DNA of 64,000 nucleotides from Saccharina japonica (taxonomy: Eukaryota > Sar > Phaeophyceae > Laminariales > Laminariaceae). Below are positions 21,763 to 39,850 of the stretch, one piece after another; the stretch's first letter is position 1, and each line of letters begins with the position of its first letter. The stretch is taken from NCBI GenBank assembly GCA_008828725.1, contig MEHQ01003724.1, forward strand, positions 618,664 to 682,663, written 5' to 3'. The notes below the pieces were generated by a model. The model ran no database searches. It saw only the letters and a program-made list of their open reading frames with translations, and had not been told where the DNA came from. Made by a program: the position numbers and the translations under genes.

Positions 21763-24580
21763 ACTCAACCAAACTGGACGTCACGCCCCCCCAGCCTCAG
21801 TTGGATCTCCGATTCGGCCTAACGCCCAACGCTGCTCGATGGAGTCGATGGAGGGGCAGGGGTGTTGAGGACAAGGACCTCCCGCCTTCGCCGCCGCGTT
21901 CTCCCCCTGCTCCGCCCTTTAACCCGCGTTTTGGGGACTAAAATACTTGATGAGCGGGTTTCGTGTTTCATAGAAGTGAGTCGGTCAAATTTTTTGTCAG
22001 GGTGGGCCAAGGTGGACTGAATAGCTCAAAAAAGGTAGGCTAGCGTCTAAGAAGCTTTCGTGGTGGCATCTGATTATAACGGGTACCGTGCTTTCGTGAT
22101 GGTCTGGTGGCAGTTTGCTGGAGAGGACTTTGATGGTGACCTGGTTGGACCTGGCTAGAAAGTGCACGGGACTTTCGTGATGGCCTGGTGCCGCTAAAAA
22201 GGGTGCACTACTGCTGCTGAGCTTTCGCGATGGCTGAGTGGCGCCTGCCTGGGTTAAAAGGGGCACGTTGACGCTTGGAGCCGTCACTGATGCCCGTTGC
22301 CGCAATTGATGCTTCGAACACATTAGGCCAGCATATTGGGGGGAGGGCTTGTACCTACCTTGCCCGCTGGCGGATAGTAATAGTAAATTTGTACGACTCG
22401 TATGATGCATAGTTCCAAGAGAGTACTGTAGCAAAAGTGCATGCTCACGTGTTGCCTTGGGGGAGAATAATGCCAAGCAAAGCTCAAGACAAGGGATACA
22501 ACATGGTGGGCAAAAATTAAAAATGAGGGCATGGTGATGGCCATGTATGTTCCTGTCGCATCTCCTTTCACCTTTCCAGCATTCTCACCATTGCTTTCCT
22601 ATACCAGGTAAAAACCTAAAGTTCACATCTTGGACAGATAATCGATTTCTACTTGATGAACTAGCTCTTTCAGGGCAAAGAGTTTCCTGACCTACTGTGT
22701 ATGTGTATGTGCTCTCGCTCATGTTGCCGGGTGGGAGCCAAAGAAGCAGCATGATTTAGCACACATGTTTTCTGGGTTGGATCTGTACTACCAGGTACAT
22801 ATTCAGATCCCTCCCAAGTACCTCACAAGTACCTCACAACGAACGGTAGGTAAGGAACAACATGTACAGCTGTACAGCAGGAAGGAGTAGATGGTCCATC
22901 CGAGGTGTGAAGCCTTTTGACTTGATCATAGTATTGATATTGATCATAGTATACCGAGCAACCTGAATCAACCGCCTAGTGGAAGCGCGCAAGCAGTGCG
23001 ACTACAGTAGTAGTGCCATGCTGTTACAGGGGGGGGGGGGGGAGAAGAGTAATCAGGACCCCATCACAAATACAAAAACCTACCAAAAATCCCAGTATTT
23101 TTACTACCGGTATTAAATAGTAAGCATAATATTTGGTCCTGATTACTATGCCCCCCCGGAATGAATAGTGTAATGCTGCGCGTGCCGGAGACCACCTTTT
23201 GCTTTTTATTGCATTGTGTCTCGGATACGCCCCCTCCCTCACCAGACCCGTCTGCTCCGTATGACCGATATATATATACGCTGTAAGCATCAGCTGTAAG
23301 CATCAGCTGTAAGCATCAGGTTCATTCGGCATTTATTTTATTCCCTAAAAAAATTCAAGGGTACGAATACCCTCCTTGGCTCAGCCCACCCGTGGTTTGG
23401 GGTGGAAGCGCAATTACAGCAGTGGGGTGTACCTCTCCTGCTTTACGATTTTCAAGGTTGACAGAACGATAATATTTTGTGAACCACCTCGATGGCAGTC
23501 ATCCTCGAGGTTTTTACCCCCTGCCGATACGTCTTCTCGTCTCCATGCAGCACGATCTGCCTCAATATGCCTCGAGTCTGGAGTGCCGGGTCGCTTGGAC
23601 CGTATGTAGCCCCGAAAAGCCGGTCGGTGCTTTTAGTGTTGCCTCTTGAGCAAACAAATAAAATAAAAAAACTCCGCTAAATACAAAAAACATTAGACCT
23701 GCTCGTGCGTACGTACAGCACTTGGAATATGATAGCCACCCTATTCGCCTGCGGCTAAATGTGTATCACCGTCCCATCGAAACCTGTCATATTGAAAAAA
23801 ATAAAAACAAGACGGAAAAAAACAGCCATCCTTTCTTATCCTTTCTCAACGAGAAAAAAAAAACCCTGGTCGAGACCAGCAAGTTCATTCGACACAAGCA
23901 AGCAATTTGAGCGCGGCAGCTTTAAACCAACCCCCCTATAATAAGCCGCTTCATGCCCTCAGCGCCTCTCTCGGTGCAGAAACCAACTCCAATAACCTAA
24001 AAACTTACGAAAAAAGTCGACCTTAACGAAAAAAAGTCGACGACCGAAAAAAGAAAACACTATTAATACGAGTAACGGAAGGAGGGAAGGAAGGGAGGAA
24101 GGCGAAAACAGTGGTCATGCTTTCTTTCGAGTATAGAGAGTAATACCTGGTACTAACTATAAAACTCAACTCTGAAGCAGTGTCAGTCGCGAGGGGTTTC
24201 GTCAATAAAGACAAAAAACGGCTTTTCCTAAAAAAAGCCTACCTCCCAGAATGCACGTGATTAGTACCTGGCATGACTCTGCAGCAGATATTTTCATTGC
24301 ACAAGTGCAAAATGTGTTCATTCGAGCTCGGAAGCCGCCATTCACTCAAACAAAAACATAACAAGACAAGGGACAAGAACTGACAAGACATGATGCCTTT
24401 TCGAAAGCTACCTACCTACCGTACTGCCAATAGCTTGACACGGCACGGCTTAAACCCGTATACCACTGCCAAAATTATCCTACACGAATTCCAAGCGACG
24501 CCCCCCCCACAATGAGTGCAGTTCCGAAGGGGGTACTACGCTACAAGAGCCATACGCAACACCACGGATGGGGTTTCCAC
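21763..24580. other. Convergent intergenic region, helicase 3' end to kinase 3' end
   Basis: No gene was recognised. It should hold both 3' UTRs. Contents include a degenerate repeat around CTTTCGTGATGG (22044-22245), a poly-G run near 23030-23042, TACCWGGTA palindromes (22602, 22789 and 24146), AT-rich stretches and A-rich runs. No tRNA or snRNA is convincing. Confidence 0.5.
22044..22245. repeat. Degenerate tandem repeat with CTTTCGTGATGGYCTGGTG core
   Basis: Four spaced copies of CTTTCGTGATGG-like cores (about 22055, 22090, 22168 and 22222) are each followed by TGGTGGC or TGGTGCC and a KGTGCAC-like stretch. It looks like an old minisatellite or a structured RNA fragment. Function unknown. 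Confidence 0.5.
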
Positions 24581-30771
<6,191 letters not shown>

Positions 30772-30815
30772 CTGATCACATAAGCCAATGGAGATCGTGT
30801 CAAAATTGTGTCTTG

Positions 30816-31075
30816 TGGTATGGTATGGTATGGTATGGTATGGTATGGAATATAATGGTAAATGTGTGGTGTGGCATGGTGCGGTACGGCATGGCAGATG
30901 GCATGATATGATATGATACGATATGGTATGATATGATATGGTATGGTGCGGTACGGTATTGCATGGTACGGCATGGCAGGTGCATGATATGATACGGTAC
31001 GATATGATATGACATGTCATGTTACATGACATGACATGACATGACATGGTATGGTATGTCATGGTACGGTATGGT
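30816..31075. repeat. (GGTAT)n-derived array
   Basis: 260 bp of TGGTA, TGATA and TGACA pentamers lie immediately upstream (5') of the first recognisable kinase exon. The long frames across it (MSYHIVPYH-like) are artefacts. Confidence 0.9.
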
Positions 31076-32452
31076 GAATCACGATTCTCGGTCTGCCCAC
31101 AAAACGCAAGGGGCGCACGATGAGCACTGATAATGTGCACGCGACAACGGCTAAGCAGGGTAACACTATATTTACTACAGTAGCACATCACTATTTCATA
31201 ATCGAGTACGAAACACAGCAACTCTATCAATCGTTGACCGATTTTGGCTTGAAACCCTCAACCACAATGGCCACCATGCCTACTCTCTTTACATCAATTC
31301 CCTCACACCAACATAGTCATGATAGTCAGAATAGTCAGAGTACGAGTCAGAATAGGCAAGGTACATGGTACTTGGTGGTGCAGCATTCGCCATCTGACGC
31401 AGGGGGGTTGAATTCACCCAAGAATGTCATGAACATGTCTACTCATGTCATGACCATGCCATGAATATGCCATAACCACGCCATGACCAGAGGAGATCGG
31501 TTCACTCCTAGAACATTGATATTAATAGAGATTCGCGTCATTTTCCGAGAGACGAAATACTTGGGATTCTACATATAATACGTGTAGCGGGATTATGAAT
31601 AGGACTAAAAGGGTTATAACCCCGCCGCCCCCCCCTCGGCTTACCCGGTATTTTTATGTTTATTGTGTATTGCCCTATTCTTATTTTTTTCTTAGGGCCC
31701 ATCTTAACGAGTACCTGGTATAAAATAAATTCAATTTGGAAAAATAAAAATTCAAATTCGCTTTTCATTGGTCAACACACGCACCAGCACCAAATATTAG
31801 GATCTTGGGGTCTAATCAATTTTAATTGGACGAAAAAACCAAGTAGGTCCCAGGACCTTTGTAAATAATTCAAATCGAATTTAGGAGTTGGCCCAACTTG
31901 GACCGGCATGTCCACGGTGGGTAAACGCCCCCGCTGATTTCTTGATCGCATCGATGACCACGACCGAGGCGACGACGCGTGAACCACGACGCGAGGCCAC
32001 CGGGACAACAGCCGCGCCCACGCTTACAGACCATAGCACATCGTACCCCGGCGGTGGCGCCTCAAAAGCAATCATGGCGGTCGCAATCTCAACTTTTCAA
32101 CCAGCTCGATGTGCCAACCCGACCAAAAATCGAGCGATCGACGCAAAAACAGCAGGATACGCTCAAGACTTTGATAGCACCGTCGCCGTCCCTGTCTCGC
32201 CCGTGGCGTTTCAGGGACCCCTACGCCCGCCCAGGAGACCCTGAAAGCGATAGCTTCCTAGCCTGGATCGCCGAAAGCAAAAGTATACTGGCCGCGGCGC
32301 GCCATACCTTCCCTCTCGTCTCCTCTCGTCGTTTTTTTCACCACGGCGTTGTGACGCATGCTGCGTCTTTTCGATTTCAGAAATATTTGAATTGTTATTG
32401 CACGGCCAAGGAACGGGTTGGCGTGCTTATTCCACAAGTGTTTGTACAAACA

Positions 32453-33080
32453 TGATAAAATGTTTGGCGGAATCAATAACAACTATCTAAGAACGATCGA
32501 GTCAATAGTAATGGTTCCATACAGTATGATATGCGTATGATATGAGCAGTACTGAAGCCCCAAATACTCGGAGTACAAGGAGTACCCGCAGTATCGGACT
32601 CCGAAATACTCCGAGTACAAGCAGTATCGAGAGTGTTCATACCCGAAATACTCCGAGTACGAGCAGTATCCCGGAGTATCGAACCCCGAAATACTCCGAG
32701 TACACGAAGTACCTGAAGTATTTTATCTCCAATACTCCTTACTTTACTCCAAGGTGTGTGTAGAAAAATGATAAAATGTTTGGCGGAATCAATGTTAAAT
32801 ATCTAAGAACGATCGAGTCAATAGTAATGGTTCCATACAGTATGATATGCGTATGATATGAGCAGTACTGAAGCCCCAAATACTCGGAGTACAAGGAGTA
32901 CCCGCAGTATTGGACCCCGAAATACTCCGAGTACAAGCAGTATCGAGAGTGTTCATGACCGAAATACTCCGAGTACGAGCAGTATCCCGGAGTATCGAAC
33001 CCCGAAATACTCCGAGTACACGAAGTACCTGAAGTATTTTATCTCCAATACATCTTACTTTACTCCAAGGTACTCGGAGC
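32453..33080. repeat. Two tandem 315-bp units rich in TACTCSGAGTA palindromes
   Basis: 32453-32767 and 32768-33080 are near-identical copies starting GATAAAATGTTTGGCGGAAT. Each contains an array of TACTCCGAGTA-like palindromes spaced by AAGCAGTAT or CGAAA. The same array occurs in reverse orientation at 35935-36125 and 37268-37560. A 70-residue Ser/Thr-rich frame is kept in the copies, but repeat structure explains it. Confidence 0.9.
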
Positions 33081-33935
33081 ATCTGTGCACACTTTTCGAG
33101 ACATCCTTGCGTCACTCCCCAGGCACGTCCCGGAGGGGAACCTTTTACCATATTATATATTGATGTTATCATATTTTCCGATTTTAGAATTCACTCTAAT
33201 TTATTCTGTTTCATTTCATGATTCGTTTTTTTCATTTTTTGCATTTTCTTTTTTTCTTATTTCTCGGTTCGGCTCGTGTCGTTTTGTACTCGTACCCGGT
33301 ACGTTCGCATCTCACTTGCTTCACCCATTCATTTGCGTTTATTTTGTTTTGATTTTCCTCTGTTTCACAGTCTGTGACCACAGAATTTGTATGCACTCCA
33401 TGAAGCAGCCGGCGTTAAACGTGAAGAATCCACTCCTTACGAAACTTAAAGAAACAACTCCTTACGAAAGTGTTAAAATGGCTATTTTGACTTTTCCGAT
33501 TTGAAGTGAAAATACGGCTGCAACTATTACGTTCTATCGGGTGAAACCGCGTATGTTCCGTATGTTCTCGAAATGTGAATGAGGTCGGAATAACGCGACA
33601 TCCCACAGAACACCCGGCTGACAAGTACCGAGGAGAGTAAGCTGAGAGCGACGGCGTGCATCGTCACCTGCACGCCGCCTACAGCCTCTGTTTTATTTTT
33701 AAGGCCCAGGCCTTGCCCAGGCTAGGAAGCTGTTACTCTCAGCTTCGCTTGGGTGGACGGAGGAAGCCCTTAAACGCCACACACCGGACAGCGACAGCGA
33801 TACACTACCGGCCCTCTCATAAGAAAGTGCCCCACAAGAAACTCAGCCTAAACATTGGGGGAAATAAGGAAGTCGACAGCTATTATACTGAAGTTAGTGT
33901 GGGTTTCGTTAATACGGGCCCTTTATGATTAAGGT

Positions 33936-35280
33936 TTGAACAATTTCGCCAAAGACATCCACAATGAGATGTCAGGGGAAACCTTCGCTGTCAAGGGTAT
34001 ACGGCCGAGTGTTTAATACCAAAACCTAGTAGTATGGTGTCTGTCAAGGGGTTGCTAGCAGGGTAGGTCTTGCCTGTCGTATATGGCATTGCATTGTCTG
34101 CTCTGCTTACTGCACTGAGCGTAGTATCTCTGTGTCGTAGTTTTGTGACCACAGAACTGGTACCTTTTTAGGATGAAGAATCGGCACGGACACTGGGTGT
34201 GCTGGATGTCGACGGGTAGAAAGGGAGGTTTAATGTGAAGAACACACACACTCTATGAATAAAACACAACCTTCTACCTGGTGTACGTCATACGTACGCA
34301 TTAATAATTTATTAGCCTAGCACGGGACTGTCAGTCGAGAATAATCCATGATGCAGCCCGCGATAGTTTTGAAGAAACAACAACTCCTGAAACTTTATTT
34401 CGCCAATACGGGCCCTTTATGATTAATGTTTGAACAATTTCGCCAAAGACATCCACAATGATGTCAGGTCAGGGACGGGAAACCTTCGCTGTCAAGGGTA
34501 TACGGCCGAGTGTGTAATACCAAAACCTAGTAGTATGGTGTCTGTCGAGGGGTTGAAGGTCCTGTGTCATGACATCTTGTCTTCTAGGGCGGTCAAGAGA
34601 GGAGGAGGGAGCAGTGTGGGAGGGAGGAGGCAGAGGTGGGAGTGATCGGGCGGAGGGCAACAATTTCGCCAAAGACATCCACAATGAGATGTCAGGGGAA
34701 ACCTTCGCTGTCAAGGGTATACGGCCGAGTGTTTAATACCAAAACCTAGTAGTATGGTGTCTGTCAAGGGGTTGCTAGCAGGGTAGGTCTTGCCTGTCGT
34801 ATATGGCATTGCATTNNNNNNNNNNNNNNNNNNNNNNNNNNNNNNNNNNNNNNNNNNNNNNNNNNNNNNNNNNNNNNNNNNNNNNNNNNNNNNNNNNNNN
34901 NNNNNNNNNNNNNNNNNNNNNNNNNNNNNNNNNNNNNNNNNNNNNNNNNNNNNNNNNNNNNNNNNNNNNNNNNNNNNNNNNNNNNNNNNNNNNNNNNNNN
35001 NNNNNNNNNNNNNNNNNNNNNNNNNNNNNNNNNNNNNNNNNNNNNNNNNNNNNNNNNNNNGTTTGAACAATTTCGCCAAAGACATCCACAATGATGTCAG
35101 GTCAAGGACGGGAAACCTTCGCTGTCAAGGGTATACGGCCGAGTGTGTAATACCAAAACCTAGTAGTATGGTGTCTGTCAAGGGGTTGAAGGTCCTGTGT
35201 CATGACATCTTGTCTTCTAGGGCGGTCAAGAGAGGAGGAGGGAGCAGTGTGGGAGGGAGGAGGGAGAGGTGGGAGTGATG
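33936..35280. repeat. Family R2 tandem duplication, interrupted by an assembly gap
   Basis: Copies of a 120-bp core (AACAATTTCGCCAAAGACAT through GTATGGTGTCTGTC) occur at 33936, 34430, 34661 and 35062. Copies 1 and 3 continue into GCTAGCAGGGTAGGTCTTGC. Copies 2 and 4 continue into GGTCCTGTGTCATGACATC and a GGGAGGGAGG tract. The order shows a roughly 725-bp duplication. A diverged relative lies at 59395-59580. Confidence 0.88.
34816..35060. other. Assembly gap (245 N)
   Basis: 245 consecutive N. The flanks are GGCATTGCATT on the left and GTTTGAACAATTTCGCC on the right. Both also occur at 34085-34095 and 34428-34444 in the first copy of the R2 duplication. Confidence 0.99.
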
Positions 35281-35400
35281 GGGCGGAGGGCGCGGAGGGA
35301 GGGAGGGAGGGACGGAAGGCGGGAGAGGGAGAGGGCGAGCGAGGGAAGGAGGGAAGGAGGGAGGGAGGGAGGGAGCGAGAAAGCGAGACTGGGACGGAGG
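35280..35400. repeat. (GGGA)n purine tract
   Basis: Roughly 120 bp of almost pure purines with GGGA and GGAGG units follow the last R2 copy. Triplex or slippage potential. No gene. Confidence 0.85.
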
Positions 35401-36317
35401 GAAAAGCTTTCGCCACCTGATCACTCCCAGCACAGATAAATGCGTGACGCTTTCGAAACATGAATTTCAATTCCACAATAACATATAATCCAATTCCAGT
35501 TGAAATTAGAACCTGGCCTCGTGCGAGCGATCAGTGCTGCGCGGCTCTCCACTCCGTTTGGGATCTGGGAGCCAACCCTGACTACTCCACACACAGGGCA
35601 CCCCATTAGGTATGGTTTGGACCATGACGATCGCCTCCTCGAGGGCTACCGACCTGTTGCGTGCGGTAGGGGCGTAGCAGTTTTGAAATAAATTCGGCCG
35701 TGGGGTACCCCAGACTGATTCTCATCGGACAGACAGAAAGATTATCTGATTCCGTTCCTGAGACCACAAGTGTTCCACTTGTGGAATAAGGTGTTGAGAA
35801 AGGGCCATTATTATCGAGCAAGTTTTGTCCAAGTGTTAGTATCGCAATCAAATGAGTATCATTCGCGTTGCTAGTCTTCAGTCCTGAAAAACAAATGCAA
35901 GTCTATGTAGTTCCTTGTTGTCTTCAATGATGCACAGATGCTCCGAGTACCTTGGAGTAAAGTAAGGGTTCGATACTCCGGGATACTGCTCGTACTCGGA
36001 GTATTTCGGGTATGAACACTCCCAATACTTCTTGTACTCGGAGTATTTCGGGGTCCGACGTTGCGGGTACTCCCTGTACTCCGAGTATTTGGGGCTTCAG
36101 TACTGCTCATGCTCCAAGTAAGTACTCCGAGCATTCAGGCCGCCAGCACTCTAATACTCTCGATACTCGAAGTATACTGCACAATCGGACTGCATAGGAC
36201 GGTGCTTTCGTTTTTGAGATCGAAAGATACAAACTGAGAATCTGATGACTTGGGTCATCTTTCAAATCGAAAAATGGTATGGTCTTTAAATTCAAGATGT
36301 TATCCACAGCAAGCAAG

Positions 36318-36342
36318 CAGCAGCAGCAGCAGCAGCAGCAGC
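36318..36342. repeat. (CAG)8 microsatellite
   Basis: A perfect CAG tract in macro-repeat unit 1. A second CAG tract of about ten units lies at 36621-36651. CTG/CAG tracts recur at 38059-38080, 38276-38296, 38446-38478 and 42041-42066. Confidence 0.95.
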
Positions 36343-36619
36343 ACGATCGATGAGTTGGATGGTGACACAGCGACGTTACTTCGCGCCCGACGCGCAATTA
36401 TGTACGAGCTACCTCGAGAAACCACTGAAGCGGTGCACACGCCGATTCGATCGGAAGCTGCATGCGTGCGTGCGTGCTGATGTGCTCTGCGTGCGTGCTG
36501 CTGTGCTCCGCGTGGCGCACACACCCCACCTCTGATGCCGATACTCGGCTGGCGCGGCCTCGGGCCTAAAGACGAAGGAAAGCGCACTCGGCGCGCGCCT
36601 CTCCGTACTCGTAGACTTT

Positions 36620-36651
<32 letters not shown>

Positions 36652-38080
36652 TACTGCGAGCTGACAAGGCGGTCTAGTGAGGCGTGACATGTACTCATAC
36701 ACGTGGCGAAGCGTGCCATTGTACTCATACCCGCCGTGCAGCGCGCAGTTCGCAGTTCGCAGATCATCACAACCCCCCTTCCCCCTGTTCAAACAATATG
36801 CATCATAGATGTGGAACTCCCAAAGGTCACTCAGTGCTCGGCGTGTTTGCATGCTGATCTGCTCGGTGCGGACTGCTGTCCTCGGCGTGTCGCACACACC
36901 CCACCCCTGTTGCTGGTACTCCGCCGAGGCGTATGGTGTGTGCTAGGCTGTCGAGGCGTGCAAACACTGTCGCGACGCCGCTGCTGTACGCCAATAACGG
37001 GCTTTGAGGGTCGAGGGGACAAGGGGGTACCCGTGGTGTGATTTGAGGGGTCACTTTTGTGTCACGCCTATTATCTTGAAAATCGGGCATCACTTTTGGG
37101 ATTAGGCTTTCTGAGTCTCCGGTCCAAGGACCGGAGCATTGTGCTTGTATCGCAATCGAATGAGTATCATTCGCGTTGCTGGTCTCCAGTCTTGAAAAAA
37201 ATGCAAGTATTTGTCCGGCGTTTTTCCCGCGGGCTCAGGGGTAGTTCCTCGTTGTGTTCAATGTTGTACAGATGCTCCGAGTACCTTGGAGTAGTAGAGT
37301 AAGGAGTTTATTGGAGATAAAATACTTCAGGTACTTCGTGTACTCGGAGTATTTCGGGGTTCGATACTCCGGGATACTGCTCGTACTCGGAGTCTTTCGG
37401 GTATGAACACTCTCGATATTTCGTGTACTCGGAGTATGTCGGGGTCCAATACGGCGAGTACTGCTTGTCCTCGCGGAATTGGGGCTTCAGTACTGCTTAT
37501 ACTCCAAGTACTCCGAGTATTCAGGCCGCCAGTACTCTAACTCGGAGTACGAAATGTACTCGAACTCGGAGTATACTCGGAGTGTGAAGTGCGTTAGGAG
37601 CATCTTTGCATCATTTTAAAGACTCGGCCGTCATTGCTCCCAGGTTCTGGGAGCATGTGACTGGCGTTTATAGCATTTCAAAATTCACAGATGCTCCCAT
37701 TACCTCGGAGTATAATTAGAGTTTTCTCGAGAAAAAATACTTCAGGTTCTATGTGTACTCGCAGTATTTCGGTGTCCAATCCTCTCGATACTCGGAGTAC
37801 TTCGAGTAATTTAGATGTTTTTACTCCGAGTACTACTGCTTGAATTCGAGTATAAGTGCTGCTCATCCTCCCAGTATACTCAGAGTATTTGGGCCTTCAG
37901 CAGTACTCCTGCTCATAATCCAAGTACTCCGAGTATTTAGGCCACCAGTTATATGTATAATACTCTCAGTACTCGGAGTACAAGAAATACTCGATACTCC
38001 GAATATACTCGGAGTATCGAGTATACAGCAGTATAGAAACAACCGTAAAATAATAAGGCTGCTGCTGCTGCTGCTGCTGC

Positions 38081-38192
38081 ACAATCGGACTGCATATAGA
38101 TAGGACGGTGCTTTCGTTTTGACATCGAAAAATACAAATCGGAAGCTCGAATATCAAAAACGAAAGCACCGTCCTTATGCAGTCCGATTGTG
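38081..38192. mobile_element. 112-bp hairpin element with 35-bp arms
   Basis: The left arm ACAATCGGACTGCAT plus GGACGGTGCTTTCG is mirrored by CGAAAGCACCGTCC plus ATGCAGTCCGATTGTG. A single left arm also occurs in unit 1 near 36180-36212. The form is that of a fold-back or miniature DNA element. Confidence 0.7.
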
Positions 38193-38275
38193 TAAAATCT
38201 AACCGTAATTTCGATTTCAGAATCAGATGGCCCAAGTCGTCAGATTTTGGCCTCTCCGTATACTCATAGACTTTA

Positions 38276-38443
38276 CAGCAGCAGCAGCAGCAGCAGGGAT
38301 AACATCTTGAATGTTGAGACCATTCCATTTTTTGATTTGAAAATCGGATTCTCATGTTTAGACCATTCCATTAATCGGATTCTCTGAGAATCCGATTTTC
38401 AAATCGAAAAATGGAATATGGCCTCAACATTCAAGAAGTTATC

Positions 38444-38478
<35 letters not shown>
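38276..38478. repeat. About 200-bp palindrome flanked by CAG and CTG tracts
   Basis: The left arm 38276-38354 (CAG tract, GGGATAACATCTTGAATGTT, then AAATCGGATTCTCA) is mirrored by 38387-38478, ending in a CTG tract. The centre is about 38370 with about 30 bp of spacer. A related single arm sits at 36230-36342. Confidence 0.88.
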
Positions 38479-39352
38479 ACCGACTCACAGACGCCTTTGC
38501 TGTTGCGGGCTGACGAGGCGGTCTAGTGAGGCGTGGCATTTACTCTTGAGACTCATACCCGCGATCTTCGCAGCTCATCACAACCCCCCTCCCCTTGTTC
38601 AAACAATATTCATCATAGATGTGGAACTCCCAAAGGCCAGTCAGTGCTCGGCGTGTTTGCGTGCTGATCTGCTCGGTGTGTGCTGCTGTCCTCGGCGTAT
38701 CGCACACACCCCACCTCTGATGCTGATACTCGGCAGAGGCGCATGGTGTGTGCTAGGCTGTCGAGACGTGCAAAAACTAGCGCGACGGCTGCTGCTGTAC
38801 GCCAAGAACGGGCTTTGAGGGTCGAGCGGACGAGGGGGTACCCGGAATATGATTTATGGGGGTCACTTATTCACTTGATTATCTCGGTCACTTTTTTCAT
38901 TGATCATCTGTCACGCTTTTTGAATTTCCAAATGACCACTCCTGTCTGTTTCACAGACTGGGGAATAGATAACCCTATAGGTTGACATTGACACCTAGGG
39001 AATTGACAACTAGGGAACTGAATTCAGTGGAAGAACGGCTATCTCAACAATTTTTGGGTCGATTTCAATGCTGACCGAAGTTCTGGAGACCCATTTTTCT
39101 ACATTGTTTTGGACTCTTTGAAAAAAAAAATAGTGTGGAAAAAAATATATTGAAATTGGTGTGGAACAAAAAAACTTGATATTATTGTGGGTATTTTTTA
39201 TATTGATATTAGTGTGGATAATTTTACATGATTCTTGTGTAGGGGCGACCCCGGGCGGGAAAGGCCTCTGAATATACTGTGAACCCCTCCCTTCCCAAGG
39301 ATCCGCCCCGTTCCAGGGGACGGAGCTAGCCGTCCCCGGCAGGCCTTGGCTT

Positions 39353-39850
39353 TATTTTCGAGCCCTAGCCAATCAGCGATCGGTCGGTGTGGCTGGGGTC
39401 TCCACACCGTTCGCGGCGGTGTCGATGCGGGGGATCTCGGACCTCGGTTTTCGTCCCTGCGTTGTTGGAGTTGTAAATATATGGAGGGATTTCTGAACCA
39501 GGGATGGGATGCTATCGTCCCCGGGTGGCGCTGGCCTTATTTTCGAAGTCCAAGCACTCAGCGATCGGCTGGTGGGGCTGGGGTTTCCACACCGTCCGGG
39601 GCGGTGTCCACCCGGGAGATCTCGATTTTCATCCCCGATCCGGGGATGAGGCCCTACCGTCCCCGGGTGGGTCTGGCTTTATTTTCTTTTTTCGAGCCCC
39701 AGCCAATCAGCGATCGGCCGGTGGGGCTGGGGTTTCCACACCGTGCGGGGCGGTTTCGAGCCGGGGGGTCGTTTTTTTCGTCCCCGGGTGGTTGGAGTAG
39801 TAGAGATATGGAGGGATTTCCGAACCGGGGATGGGTTACTGTCGTCCCCG
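39353..39850. repeat. GC-rich tandem array with CCAAT boxes
   Basis: Three degenerate units of about 150-190 bp share ATTTTCGAGCCC, AGCCAATCAGCGATCGG, CTGGGGTYTCCACACCGT and CGTCCCCGGGTGG. Intact CCAAT boxes are at about 39367 and 39711, with an inverted one (CTGATTGGGCG) near 39910. The 239-codon frame across it (39346-40065) follows the repeat and has no known domain. It could be an old LTR or promoter fragment. Confidence 0.6.

Larger units (their letters stand above)
35836..38890. repeat. Two macro-repeat units (about 1.3 and 1.75 kb) in tandem
   Basis: Unit 1 starts at 35839 and unit 2 at 37146, both with GTATCGCAATC-AATGAGTAT. Both units then show the TACTCSGAGTA array, a CAATCGGACTGCAT hairpin arm, CAG/CTG tracts and a block of about 320 bp (36757-37075 and 38571-38890). 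That last block is nearly identical between units. Unit 2 also holds an extra palindrome. Within the last block a minus-strand frame (RALSDLWEFHIYDAYCL in unit 1, RALTGLWEFHIYDEYCL in unit 2) stays open. Confidence 0.85.

Noticed and set aside
20704-21784. Long minus-strand ORFs of 281 and 354 codons and a plus-strand ORF of 344 codons
   Set aside because: They are shadow frames of the 36-bp helicase tail repeat. The helicase frame is supported by the upstream helicase motifs in the same exon.
30800-31230. His/Tyr/Ile-rich ORFs next to the kinase exon
   Set aside because: They are translations of the GGTAT-type pentanucleotide array. The real exon starts at 30771.
31888-32455. Overlapping 118- and 158-codon plus-strand ORFs
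   Set aside because: There is no recognisable domain. Two frames compete, and there is no splice or conservation support. Left as a possible relic only.
34711-35278. ORFs running through the N gap
   Set aside because: Frames across undetermined bases carry no evidence.
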